Shown here: positions 1 through 7,062 of the stretch, one piece after another
Numbering within the stretch: the stretch's first letter is position 1
How the letters are laid out: each line of letters starts with the position of its first letter
Assembly: GCA_936933955.1 (NCBI GenBank)
Contig: CAKZIN010000092.1
Span: forward strand, 1 to 9,540
Reading direction: 5' to 3'
DNA: 9,540 nt
Source of the DNA: an uncultured Sphingopyxis sp.
Lineage (GTDB): Bacteria; Pseudomonadota; Alphaproteobacteria; Sphingomonadales; Sphingomonadaceae
Notes under the pieces: model-generated
The model's database searches: none
The model's input: only the letters and a program-made list of their open reading frames with translations
Told to the model about the DNA's origin: nothing
Translations under genes and position numbers: made by a program

Positions 1-104
1 GGTGTGGGACGAGGCAAGGCCTCACCCTCCCGCGCTGCGCGCGGTATCCCTCTCCCGGCGGGAGCGGGCGGGGGCGCATCGCGCAGGAGGATGAGCCCGC
101 CGCT
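1..104. other. Non-coding tail downstream of the P450 gene with short GC-rich hairpins
   Basis: No gene is supported here. Three short inverted repeats can be read: GAGGC-AAG-GCCTC at 11-23, CGCG-CTG-CGCG at 31-41 and CTCCCG-G-CGGGAG at 52-64. The last resembles the 'ctctcccg...cgggag' intergenic repeats that are common in sphingomonad genomes (recalled from general experience, not checked). One of them could help end transcription of the minus-strand P450 gene, but none is followed by a T-run on that strand, so no intrinsic terminator is called. Confidence 0.35.
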
Positions 105-1454
105 TCAGTAGCGCTCCAGCCGCACCTGCATGTGGCGATAACCGTGGACGAAGCACGCCGGCACCCGTTCCGGTTCTGCCTCGACGTGGACGCGCAGGCG
201 TCGCTTGGCCATTTCCTCGAGCAGCACCTGCAGCTGCAATTCTGCGACGCGCGCGCCGACGCAACGGTGGATGCCGTAGCCGAAAGCGAGGTGGCGGCGC
301 GCATTATCGCGGGTGATGTCGATCGCATCGCCGTTCGGGAACACGCTCTCGTCGCGGTTGGCGCTTGCGTACCACAGCGCGATCTTGTCGCCCGCGCGGA
401 TCTGGTGGCCGAACAGGTCCGCGTCCTGCAACGCCGTCCGCCGCATATGCGCGAGCGGGGTCTGCCAGCGGATGATCTCCTGCACCGCGTTGGGGATCTG
501 CTCCGGGCGTTGCTCCAGCAGCCTCTGCTGGTCGGGAAACTGATTGAGGCCGTAGGCATAGGCGCTCATGGAATTGCGCGTGGTGTCGTTGCCGCCGACG
601 ATGAGTAGGATCAGGTTCCCCATGAATTCATAATGGTCCATGTCCTTCATCGCGTCGCTGTGCAGCATGATCGAGATGAGGTCGTTGGTCGCCGGCTGAC
701 CAATCTTGGACTGCCACAGCGCGCCGAACGCCCCGCCCATCGCCATCGCCTGCTCGAGCCGCGCCTTGCGGCTCTCTGCGGTGTGAAAGCTTTCGACGTC
801 GCCTAGCGCGTCGGACCAGTGCGTGAGCTTCGAACGCTCGTCCCAGGGAAAGTCGAACAGCCGCGCGAGCATCTGCGTGGTGAGCTCGATCGACACGCGC
901 TCGACCCAGTCGAAGCTCTCCCCCACGGGCAGCGCGTCGAGCACCGCGGCGGTGCGCGCGACCGCGTCGGCCTTCATTTCGGCGACGGGGGAGGGGCCGA
1001 ACGCGGGCGCCACGGTGCGCCGCTGGGCGGTGTGCTTGGGCGGGTCCATCGCGATGAACATCGGCGTCGGCACTTCGAATTCGAGCCGCGAATCGAAGCC
1101 GTCGCCCGCCACCGTGATCCCGCCGAGCTGCCCTGCGGAGCTATAGATCTGCGGCAACGCCTCGATATGGACGATCGGCTTGTAAGTGCTGATCGCCCAA
1201 TAGGGCCCGAAGCGGCTGTCCTCGAAATAATGGATGCCGCCGTCTGCGCGCAGCTTTGCAAAGGGCTCCTGCCAGCGGTCCCGCGCCCAGACGTCGGGGT
1301 GGGTGACGTCCTCGAACCGGTCCGCCACCCGCCCCGCCGCGGGGACGGGGCGCGGGCTGGTGTCCCTGGTGATGCGGTAGCGATCCTCGACGCTGAAGTC
1401 GGGCGGCGGGGGAGGGGCGGTCTGATCGGTAACCGTCGCAGCGTCGGTGGCCAT
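105..1454 (-). CDS. cyp153: Cytochrome P450, CYP153-like terminal alkane hydroxylase
   Basis: A soluble 449-residue bacterial class I P450. The order of motifs is complete: I-helix oxygen-binding motif GGNDTT at residues 287-292, ExxR (EIIR) at 326-329, and the haem loop FGYGIHRCVG from 391 with the ligand cysteine at 398. The segments 'FGPYWAIS', 'FIAMDPPKH', 'LLIVGGNDTTRNSM' and 'EIIRWQTPL.HMRRTAL' match what I know of CYP153A enzymes, which hydroxylate the terminal carbon of medium-chain alkanes and related compounds. CYP153 enzymes take electrons from a 2Fe-2S ferredoxin and a ferredoxin reductase; neither gene is visible, and only 104 bases downstream are shown. The ATG at 1454 gives a normal-length protein with a proline-rich, flexible N-terminus (PPPPP near residue 15); GAGAG and GGGAG lie just upstream as possible ribosome sites. 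It follows the ABC transporter genes on the same strand after 97 bases, which contain a palindrome. The family call is strong; the true substrate is inferred. Confidence 0.95.
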   Translation of the reverse strand: MATDAATVTDQTAPPPPPDFSVEDRYRITRDTSPRPVPAAGRVADRFEDVTHPDVWARDRWQEPFAKLRADGGIHYFEDSRFGPYWAISTYKPIVHIEALPQIYSSAGQLGGITVAGDGFDSRLEFEVPTPMFIAMDPPKHTAQRRTVAPAFGPSPVAEMKADAVARTAAVLDALPVGESFDWVERVSIELTTQMLARLFDFPWDERSKLTHWSDALGDVESFHTAESRKARLEQAMAMGGAFGALWQSKIGQPATNDLISIMLHSDAMKDMDHYEFMGNLILLIVGGNDTTRNSMSAYAYGLNQFPDQQRLLEQRPEQIPNAVQEIIRWQTPLAHMRRTALQDADLFGHQIRAGDKIALWYASANRDESVFPNGDAIDITRDNARRHLAFGYGIHRCVGARVAELQLQVLLEEMAKRRLRVHVEAEPERVPACFVHGYRHMQVRLERY

Positions 1455-1523
1455 GGCTCTCTCAAAGCTCCCAGAATGGAGGGGGGGGCGCGCGGGTCGT
1501 CACGCCCGCTTCATACCCCCGAG

Positions 1524-1551
1524 AGGATGCCACTACTGACAGCGCTGTCAA
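1524..1551 (-). promoter_or_regulatory. Candidate promoter of the P450 gene
   Basis: On the minus strand a perfect TTGACA (complement of 1546-1551) is followed after 16 bases by CATCCT (complement of 1524-1529), which matches three of six -10 consensus positions. This would place the transcript start near 1517, about 60 bases before the ATG at 1454. The -35 hexamer lies inside the palindrome at 1537-1550. The -10 is weak, as expected for a promoter in GC-rich DNA or one needing activation, so this remains a proposal. Confidence 0.35.
1537..1550. promoter_or_regulatory. Perfect 14-bp palindrome TGACAGCGCTGTCA, probable operator
   Basis: The sequence TGACAGCGCTGTCA is its own reverse complement. 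It lies at the junction between the permease stop codon (1548-1550 is part of it) and the P450 leader, and it covers the TTGACA -35-like element. A central CG flanked by symmetric arms is the usual look of LacI-family operators. With two flanking bases on each side it matches 16 of 18 positions of the NagR box that I recall from Xanthomonas (AATGACARCGYTGTCATT). Binding of a repressor here would block the P450 promoter. The regulator is not encoded in the window, and the family assignment is inference. Confidence 0.5.
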
Positions 1552-2783
1552 TGCGTCGCGGCGACCTGATCCTCAGTCTTGCGCCAGCGTGACAGCCAGC
1601 CGGGACCGCTCGATGAGCGCAGCACCCCGGCGCGGAATATGCGCACGCCCAGCCAGATCGTCCCCGCCACCCACAGCAGCTGCCAGGCGATGGCGATGAT
1701 GTGCGGCAGCAGCGCCGGATCGCTCGCCGCGCGCGCCGCCATGGCGAGCGGGGAGGACCAGGGCACCCACCGCGCGATGGTGGCGACGGTGCTGTCCGGC
1801 GCATTGGCCGCAGCACTCGCCAACGCGAACACGCCGACCTGTAAAAAGGTCAGCGGCAGCGACAGCATTTGAATCTCGCGCACCGTCGATGCGAGGGCTC
1901 CCGCCGACAGGAACATCGCGCCCAGCAGCAGGAAAGCGAGGAAGAAGTAGATCGCGACCAGCATCACGAACAACGGCCAGCCCACCGCGGGCGTGACCGA
2001 AAGGCTCGCGGCAAGGTCGGGCGCCGCGACCAGGGCATAGTTGAGCCCGCTCGCCCCGATCAGCCCCCAGAAGCCGACGAAGATCAGCGCGATCGCGAAC
2101 ATGCCGATCAGCTTGCCAAAGAACAGCGCCTCCAGGGGAATGGCGGCGGCGAGAATTTCGATGACCTTGTTGCCCTTTTCCTCGGCCATGGTGCCGACCG
2201 TCTGTCCGGCGAGCAGGAGCAGCAGCATGAACATGCCGAACACCGCGCCATAGCCGAGCGCGTTGCGCGCCGAGCGAGAGCCTCCGACTTCGCGCGCGAG
2301 CGGGACGAACGTCGCGCGGCTGGCGCGCGGCGCGGTCGCACCCGCGCCTTCGCGCGCCACGGTTTCCGCCAGCAGCGCGAGATAGCGACCGGAGCTGCCG
2401 TCCTTGTTGCGCTCGGCGATGCGCGGAGCGGCGGCGGGGCCGGTGAGCGTCGCCAGCACATCGCCGCCACGGCTCACGTCACGCGACACCGCGGCATGGG
2501 CGGGGTCGAGCGGGACGATCACGATCGGCGGCGCGGTTTTCCACGCGCTGCGCAGGCGGCGATCGGCGGCGATGAAGGCGTCGCGCTCCTGCGGCAACAC
2601 CTGCACCACCATCCGCTCACGGTTGCCCGCGCCCTCGGCGACCGCTCCCGCCGTCGCGCCACCGATCGCACCGAACGCAACCATCATCAGCGGCGCGAGC
2701 AGAAAGACGAGGAAGGTCGGCGTCATCACCAGCGCGACGATGTCGCGCCGCGCCACGGTCAGCACCGAACGCCAGAAGCTCAT
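1548..2783 (-). CDS. ABC-2 type exporter permease (NatB-like)
   Basis: A 411-residue inner-membrane protein forming the channel half of an ABC exporter with the ATPase encoded just upstream. The first membrane segment is at about residues 15-42, followed by a soluble extracytoplasmic domain of about 125 residues (45-170), then five membrane segments at about 177-199, 222-247, 268-295, 302-325 and 358-382. This is the ABC-2 membrane plan of the NatB/YhaP group. The cytoplasmic loop 'AEEKGNKVIEIL' (200-211), followed by 'P.EALFFGKLIG', is the characteristic coupling segment of that group, and 'WVPWSSP' near 339-345 is another familiar piece. The start ATG overlaps the ATPase stop by four bases (ATGA), so the pair is translationally coupled. 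NatAB extrudes sodium in Bacillus, but many relatives have no known substrate, so the cargo is open. The gene's last codons lie in the palindrome before the P450 gene. Confidence 0.9.
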   Translation of the reverse strand: MSFWRSVLTVARRDIVALVMTPTFLVFLLAPLMMVAFGAIGGATAGAVAEGAGNRERMVVQVLPQERDAFIAADRRLRSAWKTAPPIVIVPLDPAHAAVSRDVSRGGDVLATLTGPAAAPRIAERNKDGSSGRYLALLAETVAREGAGATAPRASRATFVPLAREVGGSRSARNALGYGAVFGMFMLLLLLAGQTVGTMAEEKGNKVIEILAAAIPLEALFFGKLIGMFAIALIFVGFWGLIGASGLNYALVAAPDLAASLSVTPAVGWPLFVMLVAIYFFLAFLLLGAMFLSAGALASTVREIQMLSLPLTFLQVGVFALASAAANAPDSTVATIARWVPWSSPLAMAARAASDPALLPHIIAIAWQLLWVAGTIWLGVRIFRAGVLRSSSGPGWLSRWRKTEDQVAATH

Positions 2784-3751
2784 GCCAGCACTCCATCGTC
2801 CTGCGCCTGTGGTAGGAGTGCGCGCGGTTGTGGCCCGCGCGGATCGGGGGCGTCCCCCACAATGCGCACAAAGGCTTCGTGCAAGCCCGGCCGCTCGATG
2901 GCGAGCTCCTGCACACCAAAGCCGCCCGCCACGAGTGCGCCGATCATCGGATCGACACCGCCGTCGGGGATGGCAAAGTGCCAGTCGCCGCTCGCATCGC
3001 GGGTGGCTTGCGGCGGCAGGACCGCGGCGAGCGCACTGGCGTCGGCGCCCTCGCGCGGTCGGTAGCGGACCTGCTGCGGCAACAGCGCGCGTGCCTGCGC
3101 CACCGTCCCCTCGAACCGCCGCTCACCCCCGGCGATGATGGCGAGCCCGTCGCACAGCCGCTGCGCGTGCGCCATGACATGCGTCGACAGGATGACCGTC
3201 GTGCCCCGGTCACGCGCGGCGAGGACCATCGCCTCCAGCCGCTCCTGATTGACCGGGTCGAGCCCCGAAAACGGCTCGTCCAGCACCGCTAGTTCGGGGT
3301 CGTGCACCAACGCGCCGACCAGCTGCACCATCTGCGCCATGCCCTTGGAGAGCTTGCGCACCTTCAACTTCTGCGCGCGTTCGAGGCCGAGTTGCGCCAG
3401 CCGCTCGTCCGCGCGGCGGCGGCCTTCGGGCAGCGGTAGACCGCGCAGCGCCCCCATGAACGCGACCGCTTCGCGCGCGGTCATGGCGGGGTAGAGCCCG
3501 CGTTCTTCCGGCAGGTAGCCGACGCGCGCCGCGACCTCGCGCGGGCGGTCGTGGCCGAGCAGGCGGCGGGTGCCTCGGTCCGGCTCGATCACCCCCAGCA
3601 ACATGCGGATGGTGGTGGTCTTGCCCGCGCCGTTAGGGCCGAGCACGCCGTAGATGCTGCCGCGCGGGATCGCGAGCGACACGTCGCGCACCGCGTCGAA
3701 CCCGCCGAAGCGTTTGCTCAGATGCTCGGCTTCGACGACCCACTCGCCCAC
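2780..3751 (-). CDS. ABC transporter ATP-binding protein (NatA-like)
   Basis: The cytoplasmic ATPase of the two-gene exporter. With a GTG start at 3751 it has 323 residues. Motifs in order: Walker A GPNGAGKTT (38-46), PEERGLY at the Q-loop position with glutamate in place of glutamine (81-87), signature LSKGM (134-138), Walker B LAVLDE (154-159), D-loop SGLDP (162-166) and switch histidine in STHVM (191). The PEERGL and LSKGM variants are typical of the ABC-2/NatA exporter branch. A C-terminal extension of about 100 residues looks like the DUF4162 tail common in this group. An upstream in-frame GTG at 3790 would add 13 residues, but AAGGGGGAAG sits about 6-8 bases before the GTG at 3751, while nothing as good precedes 3790. 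The stop overlaps the permease start. The substrate is unknown. Confidence 0.92.
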   Translation of the reverse strand: MGEWVVEAEHLSKRFGGFDAVRDVSLAIPRGSIYGVLGPNGAGKTTTIRMLLGVIEPDRGTRRLLGHDRPREVAARVGYLPEERGLYPAMTAREAVAFMGALRGLPLPEGRRRADERLAQLGLERAQKLKVRKLSKGMAQMVQLVGALVHDPELAVLDEPFSGLDPVNQERLEAMVLAARDRGTTVILSTHVMAHAQRLCDGLAIIAGGERRFEGTVAQARALLPQQVRYRPREGADASALAAVLPPQATRDASGDWHFAIPDGGVDPMIGALVAGGFGVQELAIERPGLHEAFVRIVGDAPDPRGPQPRALLPQAQDDGVLA

Positions 3752-3849
3752 GGCGGCTTCCCCCTTGCTGCTCGAGCCTTCGATAGGCACGACTGCCCCG
3801 CTTTCAAAGCGAAACCGCGCACGGAAAGGCCGCCGCCGCTCCCCTCGCC

Positions 3850-3882
3850 GCCCCCTTGTCGCCCCCTTGCCGCCCCCTTGCC
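3850..3882. repeat. Three tandem copies of an 11-bp unit (GCCCCCTTGYC)
   Basis: Units at 3850-3860 (GCCCCCTTGTC), 3861-3871 and 3872-3882 (both GCCCCCTTGCC) follow one another with a single T/C difference. They lie in the non-coding space between the divergent ATPase gene and the tRNA promoter, whose -35 begins at 3891. The 11-bp period is close to one helical turn. A role as a protein-binding array or a slippage-prone simple repeat are both possible; nothing in the window decides it. Confidence 0.8.
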
Positions 3883-3890
3883 GCAGCGCG

Positions 3891-3920
3891 TTGACACGCC
3901 GCCACCCCCTCCCCTAAAGC
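3891..3920 (+). promoter_or_regulatory. Probable tRNA-Ser promoter
   Basis: A perfect TTGACA at 3891-3896 is followed after 18 bases by TAAAGC (3915-3920), a poor -10 that matches three consensus positions. A start near 3927 would be only a few bases before the tRNA 5' end at 3932, the usual arrangement for a stable RNA gene. The -35 is convincing by sequence and position; the -10 is weak. Confidence 0.5.
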
Positions 3921-3931
3921 CCCCGCCGACC

Positions 3932-4024
3932 GGAGACGTGGGTGAGTGGCTGAAACCAGCGGTTTGCTAAACCGTCGTAGTCTTTAAGGGGCTACCGAGG
4001 GTTCGAATCCCTCCGTCTCCGCCA
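3932..4024 (+). tRNA. tRNA-Ser(GCU)
   Basis: A complete class II tRNA reading AGC and AGU serine codons. The 7-bp acceptor stem pairs GGAGACG (3932-3938) with CGTCTCC (4014-4020). The anticodon stem-loop is GCGGT-TTGCTAA-ACCGT with anticodon GCT at 3966-3968. A long variable arm closed by GTAG...CTAC follows, as expected for serine tRNAs. The T-arm carries GGTTCGAATCC. The discriminator base is G4021, and CCA (4022-4024) is encoded in the DNA. It stands alone between the divergent ABC genes and a TonB-dependent receptor. No copy of its 3' end is seen elsewhere in the window, so there is no sign of an integrated element here. Confidence 0.97.
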
Positions 4025-4227
4025 GTCTCCCAAAGCCCACCTCGCTCGAACTCAGCCGCCGTGCGCCACGTGCGGGCGAGCGTCTGCGCTCCGCTGCGCG
4101 CTGTCTGTCAGCGATCTTCCGACCGCCGGGGCAAGCGCGGTGTCGCGGCATTGTCGCGAAAGAGTCACCGCGCGGTCACGGCCGCCTCCTAGCGGGCCCC
4201 ACGACACAGAACAGGTGGGGCACCGAC
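4025..4227. other. Leader region of the intact TonB-dependent receptor, with short repeats
   Basis: No gene is supported in these 203 bases. Two direct copies of TGTCGCG lie 11 bases apart (4141-4147 and 4152-4158). An imperfect 16-bp palindrome with one mismatched pair follows at 4164-4179 (GTCACCGCGCGGTCAC), whose inner ten bases ACCGCGCGGT are perfectly symmetric. These could bind regulators of the receptor gene. No convincing -35/-10 pair was found. AGGTGGGG at 4213-4220 is a good ribosome-binding site for the ATG at 4228. Confidence 0.4.
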
Positions 4228-6597
4228 ATGACGATGAAGACTCTCCTGGCCGCTTCGGTTTCGCTGGCGGGACTGCTGAGCTCAGCCCCGCTCGCGGCGC
4301 AGGCCGCGGCGGCGCCAGAGCCGGTTGCCGAGCCGACGGAGGCGGGTCAGGACATCATCGTCACCGCGCAGAAGATCGAGCAGCGCTCGGTCGACGTGCC
4401 GATTACGATCAGCGCGCTGTCTGGCGCACGCATCCGCGACCTGTCGGTGAGCGACCTCGACGAGCTGTCGGCCTACGTGCCGGGGCTCAACATTCAGGAG
4501 CAGAGCGCCAACAACCCCGGCGTCGTCATCCGCGGTATCACCTCGGATTCGGGTTCGGCGCAGCAGGGTCCGCGGGTCACGCTTTATTATAACGGCGTCG
4601 ACATCTCCCGCTCGCGCGGTTCCTATCAGGCGATCTACGACCTCGAGCGCGTCGAGGTGATCAAGGGGCCGCAGGCGACGCTGTTCGGCACGGCATCGGC
4701 GGTGGGCGCGATCAGCCTCACCTCCGCACGCCCCCGCCCCGGCTTTTCGGCGGAGCTCACCGGCGGTTACGGTAATTTCAACCAGACGCTGCTCGGCGGG
4801 TTCGTCAACGCAGGCGGCGACACGCTGGCCGGTCGCCTCGCCTTCGAATGGCGTCGGCGCGACGGCTATGTCGAGAACCTCAACCCTCCGCAGGTCGAAG
4901 AGCTGTATGCGCAGGATCAGCTGGGCGTGCGCGGGTCGCTGCGCTGGCGGCCGAGCGATGCTGTGACGGTCGACCTGATCGGCACCTACGACCGGCAGCG
5001 CAATGGCGGCACACCGTTCATCTCGGGCACCTTTGCCACCGCCGACGGTCCAGCCAATCCGTTCGGCCGCGCCAACCTGTCGGGCTCGCCGCTGTCGCAG
5101 CAGGCGCTAGGGAGTGCACAGCTCGGCCTCGACCGCGACGTCTACGACCTCAACCTGACCGTGCGCGCCGAGCTTGGCGGCGGGGTCACCTTTACCACCG
5201 TCAACGGCTACCGCGAGTTCGATAGCCTGGAGGTGTTCGACGCCGACGGTTCGGCGGCCTGGTACCTCGAGTTCGCCGAGCTTGCGCAAGGGTGGCAGGC
5301 GAGCCACGAAAGCCGTTTCAGCTACGCCGACCCGAACTGGCGCGCGACCTTCGGCTGGAACTTCTTCCACGAGGATGGCGTCCAGAACGTGCCGTTCTCC
5401 GGGGAGGAGGGCACCCTCATCCAGTGCCTGACCAATGCGTTGAAGCTCGGCTGCGTCAGCGCGACGGGCAGCGTCCCGGCATCGCAGGCGACGTCGCTGC
5501 TGACCGGAGGCGCGCTGTCGCAGCTGCCCTATGCCTCGGTGTTCGAGAATCAGGGACGCAACGACAGCTATTCGGTGTTCGTCGACGTCACCTGGATCCC
5601 CACGCCCAGCCTCGAACTGACCGCGGGTGCGCGCGTGCTGATCGAGCAGCGTCATTCGGGCTATCGCTCCAGCGTGCCTGCCCCGCGGCTGCCCGCGCTG
5701 CTGCCCGCGCCGCTGCGCGCCCAACTGCTGGGGGCGCTGCCCAGCCTCGCCTTCTCGCTGGTTCCCGGCCAGGTCGATACGGGCGGGCAGACCTTCACCG
5801 CCGACGCGAGCTTTGACGCCATCTTGCCGCGCTTCAACATCCTCTATCGGCTGAGCGATCGCGCCAACATCTTTGCGACCATTTCGAAGGGCCGCCGCTC
5901 GCCGGTGGTGCAGCTTGGCGCGGCGCGCGCAGCGGGCGTCGTCCGTCCGAACCTGCAGCTCGTGCCCGAGGAGAATGTCTGGAACTATGAGGTCGGGCTG
6001 AAGGGGTCGACTGGCTTAGTCTCGGGGGCGATCGGCGTCTACTATCAGCGCTACGACGGTTTTCAGGTGAGCGTCGTCCAGCCCAATGGGACCAGCCTCA
6101 CGCAGAGCGCCGGCACCGCGAGCAACCTCGGCGTCGAGGCGGAGGTGCACGTTCGCGCGTCCGACATCCTCCAGCTGTTCGCCAATGTCGGCTACATCGA
6201 CGGCGGCATCGACCGGAACAACAGCTTCGCGCCGCAGTTTTCGGGCGCCCGGTTCCGTCTCCAGCCCGAATGGCAGGGCGCTGCGGGCTTCACGCTCAAC
6301 GCTCCCATCGGTGGTGGTGCGCGCCTGTTCCTGACGCCGAGCGTGACGCACCGCAGCCGCATCTTCTTTGAGGTGCCCAACAACCCGTTGCTGTCGCAGG
6401 GGCCGGTGACGCTGGTCAACGCCCGCGGCGGCATCGCCTTTGCCGACAACCGTTTCGAGATCGCGGCGTTCGTTCGCAACGCCTTCGACGAAGATTACCT
6501 GCTCGACGCCGGGAACACCGGGGGCGCTTTCGGCGTACCCACCTTCATCCCCGGCGAACCGCGCTTCTATGGCGTGACGCTGACCGCGCGGCTTTAG
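4228..6597 (+). CDS. TonB-dependent outer-membrane receptor, intact
   Basis: A 789-residue outer-membrane active transporter driven by TonB-ExbBD. A Sec signal peptide is clear: positive start (MTMK), hydrophobic core, and a likely cut after AQA at residue 26. A TonB box DIIVTA lies at 42-47, followed by the plug domain (about 57-165) with 'ELSAYVPGLNI', 'VVIRGI' and 'LERVEVIKGPQATLFGTASAVGAISLTSARP', here in the usual order. The remaining ~620 residues form the beta-barrel and include 'FNILYRLSDRANIFATISKGRRSP' and 'NAFDEDYLLDAG', conserved near the end of such barrels. The protein ends in TLTARL. Length and order are normal for the CirA/Fec-like receptors abundant in sphingomonads. The ligand (iron chelate, vitamin, sugar or aromatic compound) cannot be read from the sequence. 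AGGTGGGG, about 8 bases before the ATG, supports the start. Its stop is only 24 bases from that of the convergent second receptor. Confidence 0.95.
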   Translation: MTMKTLLAASVSLAGLLSSAPLAAQAAAAPEPVAEPTEAGQDIIVTAQKIEQRSVDVPITISALSGARIRDLSVSDLDELSAYVPGLNIQEQSANNPGVVIRGITSDSGSAQQGPRVTLYYNGVDISRSRGSYQAIYDLERVEVIKGPQATLFGTASAVGAISLTSARPRPGFSAELTGGYGNFNQTLLGGFVNAGGDTLAGRLAFEWRRRDGYVENLNPPQVEELYAQDQLGVRGSLRWRPSDAVTVDLIGTYDRQRNGGTPFISGTFATADGPANPFGRANLSGSPLSQQALGSAQLGLDRDVYDLNLTVRAELGGGVTFTTVNGYREFDSLEVFDADGSAAWYLEFAELAQGWQASHESRFSYADPNWRATFGWNFFHEDGVQNVPFSGEEGTLIQCLTNALKLGCVSATGSVPASQATSLLTGGALSQLPYASVFENQGRNDSYSVFVDVTWIPTPSLELTAGARVLIEQRHSGYRSSVPAPRLPALLPAPLRAQLLGALPSLAFSLVPGQVDTGGQTFTADASFDAILPRFNILYRLSDRANIFATISKGRRSPVVQLGAARAAGVVRPNLQLVPEENVWNYEVGLKGSTGLVSGAIGVYYQRYDGFQVSVVQPNGTSLTQSAGTASNLGVEAEVHVRASDILQLFANVGYIDGGIDRNNSFAPQFSGARFRLQPEWQGAAGFTLNAPIGGGARLFLTPSVTHRSRIFFEVPNNPLLSQGPVTLVNARGGIAFADNRFEIAAFVRNAFDEDYLLDAGNTGGAFGVPTFIPGEPRFYGVTLTARL

Positions 6598-6621
6598 GAG
6601 CGGCAATCGGCCGGGTGGCCC

Positions 6622-7059
6622 TCAAAAGGTCTTTCGCAGCTCCAGCGTGACGGATCGGCCGATCGGGTCGAGGTAGGTCGGGCGAAACAGGAGGGGGGTC
6701 TGTCCGGCGGCGTCGCGGACGGTGGGGCGGGCGTTGAAGAGGTTGCTGACGTTCAGGCTGAGGCGCGTGTTCTTTGCCCACGCAGGCGCGGTGTTGGCGG
6801 CGAAACGTTCCTGAAGGTTGGCGAACAGGCCGAGGTTGAAGCGAGCGAGCGGCGACCAGCGCAAGGGGTCGCTCGCCGCGCCCAGGCCGGATGCTTCCGT
6901 CGCGCTCTGCCAGTCGAAGGCCACGCGGCCGCCGAGCCCGCGTTTGAAGATGCCGCCGGTGAACTCCACCCGATGCCGACGACTGGCGCCGCGATAGTCG
7001 ATCGCGTCGCCGCGCAGGAGGTCGAGCGGTGCGCCGCCATCCTCCAGCGTCACCTCATC
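6622..7059 (-). pseudogene. C-terminal barrel strands of the second TonB-dependent receptor, cut off by an amber codon
   Basis: This stretch continues the frame of the gene at 7060-8952 without any shift, starting right after its TAG codon (reading DEVTLEDGG...). It encodes about 145 residues of beta-barrel sequence, with 'RHRVEFTGGIFKRGLGGRVAFDWQ', 'LSLNVSNLFNARP' and the ending 'RSVTLELRKTF'. A last strand ending in phenylalanine is the recognition signal for the BAM assembly machinery, so these residues are the true end of the receptor. A GTG at 7053 is the first possible start in the frame but has no good ribosome site and no signal peptide. An independent protein from here would have no sensible function. 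I read it as the separated end of one gene, not as a gene of its own. Confidence 0.85.
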
Positions 7060-7062
7060 CTA
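7060..7062 (-). other. In-frame TAG stop interrupting the receptor
   Basis: On the minus strand the reading goes ...YHSWTL, TAG, DEVTLEDGG... in one frame, with clear receptor sequence on both sides. One base change from CAG (Gln), GAG (Glu), AAG (Lys), TGG (Trp) or TCG (Ser), among others, would produce it. The sequence cannot tell a natural nonsense mutation from a base-calling error. Confidence 0.9.

Noticed and set aside
819..1592. A 257-residue plus-strand reading frame
   Set aside because: It is antisense to the P450, whose haem and I-helix motifs show that the minus strand codes.
1869..3065. A 398-residue plus-strand reading frame
   Set aside because: It lies antisense to the permease and the end of the ATPase, is dominated by Arg, His and Gln from mirrored GC-rich codons, and shows no family motif.
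3551..3970. A plus-strand reading frame running into the tRNA
   Set aside because: It is antisense to the ATPase, then crosses non-coding repeats and ends inside the tRNA gene.
3932..4024. tRNA-Ser as the attachment site of an integrated element
   Set aside because: No integrase gene and no direct repeat of the tRNA 3' end are visible in the window.
6609..6620. Intrinsic terminator between the two receptors
   Set aside because: The stem is only four base pairs and there is no T-run on either strand.
7060..7062. Amber codon as a pyrrolysine site or other programmed recoding
   Set aside because: Pyrrolysine is not expected in an alphaproteobacterial outer-membrane receptor, and no special downstream structure is evident. 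A nonsense mutation or an error is simpler.
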